A stretch of 6,746 nucleotides of DNA, from NCBI GenBank assembly GCA_023412975.1, contig JAEZRB010000192.1, forward strand, positions 1 through 6,746. The letters run 5' to 3'. Positions 1 to 6,026 of this stretch are shown in pieces (the stretch's first letter is position 1; each line of letters opens with the position of its first letter). The notes under the pieces were generated by a model. It made no database searches and had not been told where the DNA came from. It saw only the letters and a list, made by a program, of their open reading frames with translations. This stretch comes from Bacteroidota bacterium. GTDB lineage: Bacteria; Bacteroidota; Bacteroidia; Chitinophagales; Chitinophagaceae. Position numbers and translations under genes: made by a program.

Positions 1-140
1 TACAGTCTTTTTTGGTGCAACGCACGGGGTGACAGCAAGGTTGCGTTTGTTGTTATAAGATAACCCATAGTTAAAATCACAGTATATCACGGTCTTTTCC
101 CCATGGAATGTTTAGCTCCCACTGCTAGATTTCAGTTGGA

Positions 141-422
141 ATGTCTTACTCCGTTTATATAATCTCCAACTTCGCCCGAACTGTATTTTATACAGGAGTA
201 ACTAATAATCTTCGATTAAGAGTGCAGCAACACAAAAACAATGAAAGCAAGTTCACCAGCAAGTACAAATGCCATTATTTAATGTACTACGAGGATTACA
301 GTGACATTAGAAATGCCATCGCCAGGGAAAAGCAATTAAAAAAATGGCTTCGAAAATGGAAGGTCGATCTAATACGAAAAAGCAATCCCGAGATGCTGGA
401 TCTTTCAAGCGGCTGGTATTAG
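141..422 (+). CDS. Small GIY-YIG nuclease-family protein (YhbQ/UPF0213-like)
   Basis: This 93-residue protein is essentially a bare GIY-YIG domain. The first motif is Val-Tyr-Ile (residues 5-7) and the second is Tyr-Thr-Gly (17-19), standing in for the classic GIY and YIG. They are followed by the conserved Arg27 in a Leu-Arg-Leu-Arg context, His31, and Glu63 in the Ala-Arg-Glu-Lys-Gln-Leu-Lys segment, the usual position of the metal-binding glutamate. In the family, these tyrosines, the Arg and the Glu form the active site that cuts DNA phosphodiester bonds. The length matches single-domain YhbQ/URI-like members, which have no added DNA-binding domain. The basic C-terminal helix (62-75) could contact nucleic acid. 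The ATG has no Shine-Dalgarno at normal spacing. The gene is monocistronic and converges on the acyl-CoA ligase. The family assignment is strong, but the cellular role (repair, mobile-element remnant or other) cannot be told from sequence. Confidence 0.9.
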   Translation: MSYSVYIISNFARTVFYTGVTNNLRLRVQQHKNNESKFTSKYKCHYLMYYEDYSDIRNAIAREKQLKKWLRKWKVDLIRKSNPEMLDLSSGWY

Positions 423-453
423 AAAACCTATATTCTTCCGGAAATGCGATATC

Positions 454-2238
454 TCACGCATATATCCGCTCGATCGCATCCCTGTATTTTTCGGTGATCA
501 CCTTTCTTTTCATCGAGAGCTTGGGGGTCATCTCACCGGTGTCGATGCTCCATTCGTTGGGCAGCAATTCAAACTTTTTGATCTGCTCAACGTGGTTGAA
601 ATATTTATTGAATGCTTCGATGATCTCTTTATACAGCGTTTTTACTTTTTCATGGTTAACCAATTGCTCGTTGGTACTTTCTGCAGCAATACCATGGTGG
701 CGGGCCCAATCACGAAGGGTGGGAAAAGAAGGAATGATCAACGCCCCTACAAATTTTCTCTCGGGTCCAACAATCATTACCTGTTCAATGTACGGAGACT
801 CCTTAAGTTTATTCTCAATGCTAAGCGGCGCTACATATTTACCACCACTTGTTTTAAACAATTCTTTTTTCCGGTCGGTGATCTTCAGGTAACGATTGTC
901 GACCATTACACCTATATCACCAGTATGAAACCAGCTATCTATGATCACTTCATCTGTGAGATCCTGACGCTTATAATAACCCATCATCACATGAGGTCCG
1001 CGAGTCAGGATTTCGCCATCTTCCGCAATCTTAACTTCCACTCCTTCTATAACAGGACCAACTGTGCCAAACATCCTGTCTTTTTCATCAAAACGATTAA
1101 CGGCGATCACAGGTGAAGTCTCCGTTAAACCGTAGCCTTCCATAATGGGAATGCCGGCAGCTGTAAAGATCCGGATCAATCGCACCTGGCAGGCGGCGCC
1201 GCCAGAGACAATGCACCGGATATTATTTCCTAAAGCTTCCCTCCATTTACTAAATATGAGTTTGTTGGCGAGTTTGAGTTGGGCATCATACCAGAATCCC
1301 TGCTTCGTATTGATCTCAAATTTTTCAGCCAGGCCATGCGCCCAGAAGAATAGTTTCTTTTTAATCCCCGTAAGCTCCGCGCCTTTTTGCATGATCTTAT
1401 CGTATACTTTCTCCAGTAGTCGAGGTACGGTTGTAAACATATCAGGGTTCACCTCCTTCAGGTTGTCGCCGATCGTTTCCAGGCTTTCCGCATAGTAAAC
1501 GGAAGTGCCTTTAAAAAGGTAGAGGTAGCTCACCATTCTTTCAAAAATATGGTTGAGGGGAAGAAAGCTTAGTGTTTTCATATTCTCCCCTGGAGGAAAA
1601 CAGGGCAGGCAGGCCAGCACGTTCGAAAGGATATTCCGATGACTAAGCATCACCCCTTTTGGAGTACCGGTGGTACCGGATGTATAGAGGATCGTTGCTA
1701 GATCCTCATACCTGATGCGATCTGCAATAGGTTGTATCCTGTTTCGTAATTCAGGCGTTGCCATTCCTGTCACCACTTTCCAGTGATGTGCATTGGGCAC
1801 GTGTTCAATGGTATAAATTTCCCGGAGGCTGGGCACCCGCTCTTTTACACTCAGAATTTTCAAATAAAGTTCTTCGTCATTCACAAAAGCGAGCTTCACC
1901 TGCGAATCTTTCAGGATAAACTCAAGCTCATGAACATTGATCGTGGGATAGATGGGAACCAGGATAGCCCCGGTTTGCTGCACCGCCAGGTCAATCATCA
2001 GCCATTCAGGACGATTTTTACAAAGAATCGCGACCTTATCACGACCTTCTACTGACATATCGTTTGGTCCAATACCTAAGCTTAGCAGACCCGCAGCCAG
2101 GTCCGTTACGATGTCGCTAACCTCCCTGGTGCTGTATGTTTTCCATTGCCCTGCCTCTTTTCCTGCCAGCATTACGTCGAGTGGCTCCCGCTCCAGGTGC
2201 CAGGCAATACAATCAAATAATCTTTTGGGTTCGTTCAT
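454..2238 (-). CDS. Long-chain fatty acid--CoA ligase (AMP-forming)
   Basis: This 594-residue adenylate-forming enzyme is predicted to activate long-chain fatty acids with ATP, via acyl-AMP, and transfer them to coenzyme A. It probably works at the inner face of the cytoplasmic membrane and feeds beta-oxidation or lipid synthesis. Visible motifs in order: the phosphate-binding loop YTSGTTGTPKG (185-195); PLNHIFER (227-234); GYGLTETSP (368-376); the ATP-ribose aspartate in HTGDIG (438-443); and the hinge motif DRKKELFKTSGGK (455-467). The C-terminal subdomain ends with TPKLSMKRK (571-579). The Phe-Lys-Thr-Ser-Gly-Gly-Lys hinge and roughly 600-residue length fit the FAA1/FadD15-type long-chain clade rather than acetyl-CoA synthetases. 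The protein looks full length, with no signal peptide. The ATG is preceded by an AT-rich leader without a Shine-Dalgarno. A terminator separates it from the TPR gene, so it is probably transcribed alone. The exact chain-length preference is not readable. One oddity is the C-terminal lysine position (see findings). Confidence 0.95.
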   Translation of the reverse strand: MNEPKRLFDCIAWHLEREPLDVMLAGKEAGQWKTYSTREVSDIVTDLAAGLLSLGIGPNDMSVEGRDKVAILCKNRPEWLMIDLAVQQTGAILVPIYPTINVHELEFILKDSQVKLAFVNDEELYLKILSVKERVPSLREIYTIEHVPNAHHWKVVTGMATPELRNRIQPIADRIRYEDLATILYTSGTTGTPKGVMLSHRNILSNVLACLPCFPPGENMKTLSFLPLNHIFERMVSYLYLFKGTSVYYAESLETIGDNLKEVNPDMFTTVPRLLEKVYDKIMQKGAELTGIKKKLFFWAHGLAEKFEINTKQGFWYDAQLKLANKLIFSKWREALGNNIRCIVSGGAACQVRLIRIFTAAGIPIMEGYGLTETSPVIAVNRFDEKDRMFGTVGPVIEGVEVKIAEDGEILTRGPHVMMGYYKRQDLTDEVIIDSWFHTGDIGVMVDNRYLKITDRKKELFKTSGGKYVAPLSIENKLKESPYIEQVMIVGPERKFVGALIIPSFPTLRDWARHHGIAAESTNEQLVNHEKVKTLYKEIIEAFNKYFNHVEQIKKFELLPNEWSIDTGEMTPKLSMKRKVITEKYRDAIERIYA

Positions 2239-2308
2239 ATTGCAATCATTAGGTGTTTCTGAGTTGGAGTGATTAAAATATACAAATTAGCTCAGAAAAC
2301 ATAAAAAT

Positions 2309-2331
2309 ATTACCGGCCTTAGACCGGCAAT
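2309..2331 (-). terminator. Intrinsic terminator after the TPR gene
   Basis: Read on the minus strand, ATTGCCGG pairs with CCGGTAAT across a 7-base loop. This gives an 8-bp stem with one G-U wobble, followed by a T-rich tail (TATTTTTATGTTTT, covering 2308-2295). The wobble would be an A-C mismatch on the other strand, which favours minus-strand function. It lies about 90 bp after the TPR stop codon and about 70 bp before the acyl-CoA ligase ATG, so it should insulate the two. The rest of the 2239-2421 gap shows no gene. A weak TAATTTG (minus, 2289-2283) is the only promoter-like -7 candidate for the ligase, and it lacks a well-placed TTG. Confidence 0.65.
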
Positions 2332-2421
2332 TTAGCAAGGATATGACATATGCGTAATCTTCCCCAATTAAGTTCTGGAGATGGACTATTTATCAATACT
2401 GATTTACAAGCTAAATATCCA

Positions 2422-3435
2422 CTAGTTGGCCTGGTAGTACTGCCCAGCGGGCATTTTGAATATCCTGTTTTGCTGGAATTTGGTGAAGGCTTCGTATTGT
2501 TCTGCATGCGACTTTGACCAGGCATCGAAAGCTGCCAGGTTTTCAACCGTGCCAAACAGCCATTGATTATAGGCATCAAACATCCCGGCCTTTATCAGTT
2601 GTTGCTGGTATTCGAAAAGCCGAAGGGGGAATTTTGCAGCATGAGTCTGATACCAGTCCAATATAAAACGTGTCCGGATCATGGTCAGTGTTTGCGTGTT
2701 GATGCCTTTATTAGCAACAGATGACTGCTTGCCCATCGTCTCCAAAAATGCTTTGGCAAATTCGCTTTTGTTTTTTTCTTCACCCTTCATCAGGTCGGCT
2801 TCGGCAAATAGTTTTTCCTTATAGGCGCGAAGTAATTGTTGCTTCATAGCGATACCGCGTTGTGAGAGACTTTCCATATTGACGAAGATCTCTCCATAGA
2901 TCAGGCTCCATACTTTGTCTTTTGTATGAAAATAATGAAGCGCTGCGTTATAGTAATTGCCGCTATAGGAAGGATCAAGCTGGATTCCTTTTTCCCAAAG
3001 TTTTATAGCTGAATAGTCTTTGATCGACCAGAGTAGTTCACCGTACTCGCTATGTAGGGGCCCGCTTTTGGGAAATTTTTTCAAACCCTTTTTATACACT
3101 TTCTCGCATTCCTTTGCTTCTTCCAGGGCTTTGTACACGTTACCGGCAAGCTGAAAGCAGATCACATCGGCATCTTCACGATCAACCAGTTTCTTGACAC
3201 CATCCAGCGCCTTTACATAATCACGTTTCAGGTAATAACTCATCACCAGGTCCTTTTGCAGTTCCAGGTTATTGTTGTCCTGCTGTAAAGCACGTGTAAG
3301 AACAATCACCGCATTGTCAAAATCGCCGGAGCGCATAAAACCTTTAGCTGTTTCATGCAGGGTTTTATTATCGTCCTGTGCCATTGACGACAGGGATGCC
3401 AGGATGAGAAAACAAATTGAGAATAGCTTCTTCAT
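2422..3435 (-). CDS. Exported tetratricopeptide-repeat protein of unknown function
   Basis: I place the start at the ATG at 3435 (337 residues) rather than at the longest open frame (ATG at 3480). From 3435 the protein begins with a textbook signal peptide: Met-Lys-Lys, a hydrophobic core (LFSICFLILASL) and a Ser-Met-Ala|Gln cleavage site near residue 19-20. The extra 15 residues would bury that signal and would overlap a hairpin in the DNA. After the signal, helical TPR-type pairs run from about residue 25 to 180. Recognisable units are GDFDNAVIVLTRALQQDNNN, YYLKRDYVKALDGVKKLVD, and a stretch with LWEKGIQLDP. The C-terminal third is alpha-helical with no recognised domain, and is rich in Gln and aromatic residues. 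There is no lipobox Cys after the signal, so the protein is probably soluble in the periplasm. TPR proteins normally act as protein-binding scaffolds; the partner here is unknown. It lies 105 bp after the DUF1015 gene, probably as its own unit or as a weak read-through member. Confidence 0.85.
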   Translation of the reverse strand: MKKLFSICFLILASLSSMAQDDNKTLHETAKGFMRSGDFDNAVIVLTRALQQDNNNLELQKDLVMSYYLKRDYVKALDGVKKLVDREDADVICFQLAGNVYKALEEAKECEKVYKKGLKKFPKSGPLHSEYGELLWSIKDYSAIKLWEKGIQLDPSYSGNYYNAALHYFHTKDKVWSLIYGEIFVNMESLSQRGIAMKQQLLRAYKEKLFAEADLMKGEEKNKSEFAKAFLETMGKQSSVANKGINTQTLTMIRTRFILDWYQTHAAKFPLRLFEYQQQLIKAGMFDAYNQWLFGTVENLAAFDAWSKSHAEQYEAFTKFQQNRIFKMPAGQYYQAN

Positions 3436-3456
3436 AGTTGCAAAATAAAGTAAATA

Positions 3457-3480
3457 TCGCCCCGAAACTGCTGGGGGCAA
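3457..3480 (-). terminator. Hairpin between DUF1015 and TPR genes: possible terminator or leader attenuator
   Basis: On the minus strand, TTGCCCC pairs with GGGGCGA around a 10-base loop: five perfect G-C pairs, then a wobble and an A-T pair. The bases after it are T-rich but broken (ATATTTACTTTATTTTG), so it is a weaker terminator than the one near 2310. It sits about 60 bp past the DUF1015 stop and about 21 bp before the TPR start codon. It could end the serC-DUF1015 transcript or form part of the TPR leader. The rest of the 3436-3540 gap holds a perfect 10-bp palindrome CCAGGCCTGG (3531-3540) and nothing else that I can support. Confidence 0.4.
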
Positions 3481-3540
3481 AGGATTAACATTTTAGAACA
3501 TATTATTGGCTTACACCGATTACTCAACCGCCAGGCCTGG

Positions 3541-4773
3541 TTAATTGTTGCCACTTAAATCATGCGTTAGCAGTCCGTCTCTCAACTTCGGTTCAAACCA
3601 GGTACTCTTTGGTGGCATCACATTTCCGCTGTCGGCAATATCAAACAACTGTTGTATGGTTACCGGGTACAGGCTAAAGGCAACTTTCATTTCACCACTG
3701 TCCACTCTTTTTTCCAATTCCTTCAATCCCCTGATCCCACCTACGAAGTCGATCCGTTTGTCCGTGCGTTGATCTTTTATGTCGAGTAGTTTATCAAGTA
3801 TATTATTCGACAGGATAGTTACGTCCAGCACGCCGATCGGATCGTTGGTGTAAGTATCTTTCCTGGCGGTAAGAATGTACCACTGTTTATCCAAATACAT
3901 GCCGAACTCATGTAATTGTGATGGTTTAACAGGGTCAAGTGTTTTGGTGATGGTAAACTCATCCTGTATGGCGCTGATAAAATCATCGGAATCCATACCG
4001 TTGAGGTCTTTTACCAGGCGATTGTAATCCAGGATGGCAAGTTCACTCGCCGGGAAAATGGTAGTCAGGAAATATCGGGCGTCCTCATTACCCGGCATGG
4101 CATCGCTCACTTTCGCGGCTGAGGCGGCACGGTGGTGACCATCGGCAATATAGGTGGCGGGTACTTTTTCGGCAAACAACCGCGTGATCTCATCAATGGT
4201 GCCCTGCTCATCTACTACCCATACGGTGTGCTGAATACCGTCGGCAGCTGTGAAATCATAAACAGGCTGCTTTGAATTTTTCCAGTTATAGATCAACAGA
4301 TCGATTTCATGTACATTATTATAAGCCAGGAATACATTTCCCGTTTGCGCCTCGATGGTTTTCATATGATCGATGCGATCTTTTTCTTTTTCGGGGCGGG
4401 TGAATTCATGTTTTTTGATCAGGCCCTTAAAATAATCGTCTACTGAGGACACACAGACCAGGCCGGTCTGGCTCCGGCCGTTCATGATCAACCGGTAAAT
4501 ATAATAAGCCGGGGCGTTTTCTTTAAAAAGTGTACCGTCACTTAAAAAGGCGTGAAGGTTTTCTTTGGCTTTTTCGTAAACCTGCTGGCTGTGTAAATCT
4601 ATACTTTCGGGCAGGTCAATTTCGGCTTTGGTAATGTGTAAAAAGGAGAGTGCATTGTCTTTCACTTCTTCTCTTGCTTCCTGGCTATTGAGTACATCAT
4701 AAGGACGTGAAGCGACTTTTTCTGCCAGGTTTTGTTGTGGTCTTAATGCCCTGAAGGGTCTGATTGATGCCAT
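3541..4773 (-). CDS. DUF1015 family protein, serC operon partner
   Basis: This 410-residue protein has the hallmarks of the DUF1015 (PF06245) family along its full length. They are an N-terminal IRPFRALRP with SRPYDV (22-27); the charged KHEFTRPEKEKDRIDH block (121-136); the signature ADGHHRAASA (210-219); DVTILSNNILDKLL (317-330); RIDFVGG (340-346); and the C-terminal MPPKSTWFEPKLRDGL (386-401). It has no signal peptide or membrane segment, so it should be cytoplasmic. The biochemical function of the family is not established to my knowledge. In Bacteroidota and other bacteria, members are often encoded beside serine-biosynthesis genes, as here, with the start codon 27 bp after the serC stop. 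The Asp-Gly-His-His-Arg core resembles the box of ParB/Srx-fold enzymes, including the archaeal free serine kinase SerK. A role in phosphoserine or serine handling is therefore a reasonable inference, not a demonstration. Family call sure, function open. Confidence 0.9.
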   Translation of the reverse strand: MASIRPFRALRPQQNLAEKVASRPYDVLNSQEAREEVKDNALSFLHITKAEIDLPESIDLHSQQVYEKAKENLHAFLSDGTLFKENAPAYYIYRLIMNGRSQTGLVCVSSVDDYFKGLIKKHEFTRPEKEKDRIDHMKTIEAQTGNVFLAYNNVHEIDLLIYNWKNSKQPVYDFTAADGIQHTVWVVDEQGTIDEITRLFAEKVPATYIADGHHRAASAAKVSDAMPGNEDARYFLTTIFPASELAILDYNRLVKDLNGMDSDDFISAIQDEFTITKTLDPVKPSQLHEFGMYLDKQWYILTARKDTYTNDPIGVLDVTILSNNILDKLLDIKDQRTDKRIDFVGGIRGLKELEKRVDSGEMKVAFSLYPVTIQQLFDIADSGNVMPPKSTWFEPKLRDGLLTHDLSGNN

Positions 4774-4800
4774 TAATATTAAAATAAAGGTTGGTAAATA

Positions 4801-5892
4801 TTATCCACGACGTTGAGCAAAATCTTTCATCAGGGATGTGATGGCCTGTACACTTTCAATTGGTAAAGCATTGTACATCGATACCCGGAAGCCGCCAACG
4901 CTACGATGGCCTTTCACTCCATACATACCTTCTTTTTTGCAAAGTTCCAGGAATTCTTTTTCGAGGCTATCGTCATTTATTGTAAAGACAGCATTCATTT
5001 TACTACGATCTTCCTTTGCAACGGGGCCTTTGAACAGGGGAAGACTATCAAGTGTATCATAAAATAATTTTGCCTTGGCATTGTTTAGTTTTTCCATAGC
5101 CGCTACGCCACCTTTGTTTTTCAGCCAGCGCAGGGTGAGCATCGCAACGTATACTGCAAACACCGGCGGGGTATTCAGCATACTTTTCTCTTTGATATGA
5201 TTGCGATAGTCCATGATGGAAGGAATGGTGCGATCGACTTTGCCGGTAATATTCTTATTGATTACTACCAGGTTTACCCCTGCAGCTCCCATATTTTTCT
5301 GGGCGCCCGCGTAGATCAGGTCAAATTTATTAAACTCAAGTTGCCGGCTAAGAATATCACTGCTCATGTCGGCCACCAGGGGTACACCGCGATCATAAGG
5401 AATATTATGCCATTGCGTACCGGCGATGGTTTCGTTTGTTGTGATATGCAAATAGCTCGCAGTCGGTGTTACCGTCAGATTTTTTGGGATGGTCGTATAA
5501 TTTGTATCCTTCGATGATCCGCCGATCTCAACATGTCCGAATATTTTCGCTTCTTTTATGGCTTTGTTTGACCATGTGCCCGTTTCGGTATAAACAGCGA
5601 TATCATTTTCGTTTAACAGATTCAGGGGTATCTGCATAAACTGGGTGGTGGCACCACCATGCAGGAACAACACTTCATGATCGTCGTCGAGGTTCATGAG
5701 CTCTTTCACTAGTGAGCGGGCTTCTTCCATCACGGCTTCAAATAAAGGAGTGCGATGTCCTATCTCGAGAATGGAAAGACCACTATTATTAAAATCAAGG
5801 ACAGCACGACTGGCTTCTTCATATACCTCACGCGGAAGTATAGAAGGACCAGCATTGAAATTATGTAGCACAGATTTGTCCGTTACCAACAT
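4801..5892 (-). CDS. serC: Phosphoserine aminotransferase (EC 2.6.1.52)
   Basis: SerC is a PLP enzyme that converts 3-phosphohydroxypyruvate plus glutamate to phosphoserine plus 2-oxoglutarate, the second step of serine synthesis. It can also act in pyridoxal-phosphate synthesis. The 363-residue length is typical. Motifs: the N-terminal HNFNAGPSILP (10-20); the cofactor phosphate-loop region FLHGGATTQF (76-85); TTNETIAGTQ (151-160); the PLP-ring aspartate in ADMSSDI (174-180); the Schiff-base Lys199 in GAQKNMG; NTPPVF (240-245); and the substrate-arginine segment GHRSVGGFRVSMYNA (328-342). All key positions appear intact. The ATG lacks a Shine-Dalgarno, and a -7-like TATCTTTG lies 23 bp upstream. 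It is the first gene of a probable serC-DUF1015 operon. No serA lies between the two or elsewhere in the window, although serA is a common neighbour of this pair, so phosphoglycerate dehydrogenase must be encoded elsewhere. Confidence 0.97.
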   Translation of the reverse strand: MLVTDKSVLHNFNAGPSILPREVYEEASRAVLDFNNSGLSILEIGHRTPLFEAVMEEARSLVKELMNLDDDHEVLFLHGGATTQFMQIPLNLLNENDIAVYTETGTWSNKAIKEAKIFGHVEIGGSSKDTNYTTIPKNLTVTPTASYLHITTNETIAGTQWHNIPYDRGVPLVADMSSDILSRQLEFNKFDLIYAGAQKNMGAAGVNLVVINKNITGKVDRTIPSIMDYRNHIKEKSMLNTPPVFAVYVAMLTLRWLKNKGGVAAMEKLNNAKAKLFYDTLDSLPLFKGPVAKEDRSKMNAVFTINDDSLEKEFLELCKKEGMYGVKGHRSVGGFRVSMYNALPIESVQAITSLMKDFAQRRG

Positions 5893-5915
5893 GTTAGGTC
5901 GCTTTATTGAAGCCG

Positions 5916-5923
5916 CAAAGATA
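5916..5923 (-). promoter_or_regulatory. serC: Candidate Bacteroidota -7 promoter element for serC
   Basis: The minus strand reads TATCTTTG, an exact match to the Bacteroidota primary-sigma -7 consensus TAnnTTTG, 23 bp before the serC ATG. This implies a leader of roughly 15-20 nt. A TTG at the expected -33 distance is missing (the nearest upstream TTG is only 9 bp away), so the case rests on the -7 box alone. The rest of the 5893-6026 gap shows no gene and no convincing terminator for the upstream nuclease-like gene. Confidence 0.4.
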
Positions 5924-6026
5924 GCGTTAACTCAACTAAGTTTTGTTGGCCTTTAAGGTCAGGTTTGCCTTGTCTTCCATTGACATTTGCGATGTAATTG
6001 TTTGACGACGAACCGGATAAAGATGA

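Noticed and set aside
104..144. 8-bp direct repeat TGGAATGT at 104-111 and 137-144 upstream of the GIY-YIG gene
   Set aside because: It is short, the second copy includes the start codon, and no inverted ends or mobile gene are nearby. It is probably chance.
444..461. 5-bp inverted repeat ATGCG/CGCAT between the convergent genes
   Set aside because: The stem is too short, overlaps the ligase stop codon, and has no T-run, so it is not a convincing bidirectional terminator.
344..892. 182-codon plus-strand open frame overlapping the GIY-YIG gene and the acyl-CoA ligase
   Set aside because: It is antisense to the strongly supported ligase C-terminus, overlaps the end of the GIY-YIG gene, and encodes no recognisable domain.
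2319..2579. 86-codon minus-strand open frame at the end of the TPR gene
   Set aside because: It is an alternative frame of the TPR coding sequence, runs through the terminator-side gap, and has low-complexity composition without a domain.
3531..3540. Perfect 10-bp palindrome CCAGGCCTGG beside the DUF1015 stop
   Set aside because: There is only a single copy, it leaves no loop for a stable hairpin, and a 10-bp palindrome can arise by chance. No second site suggests an operator.
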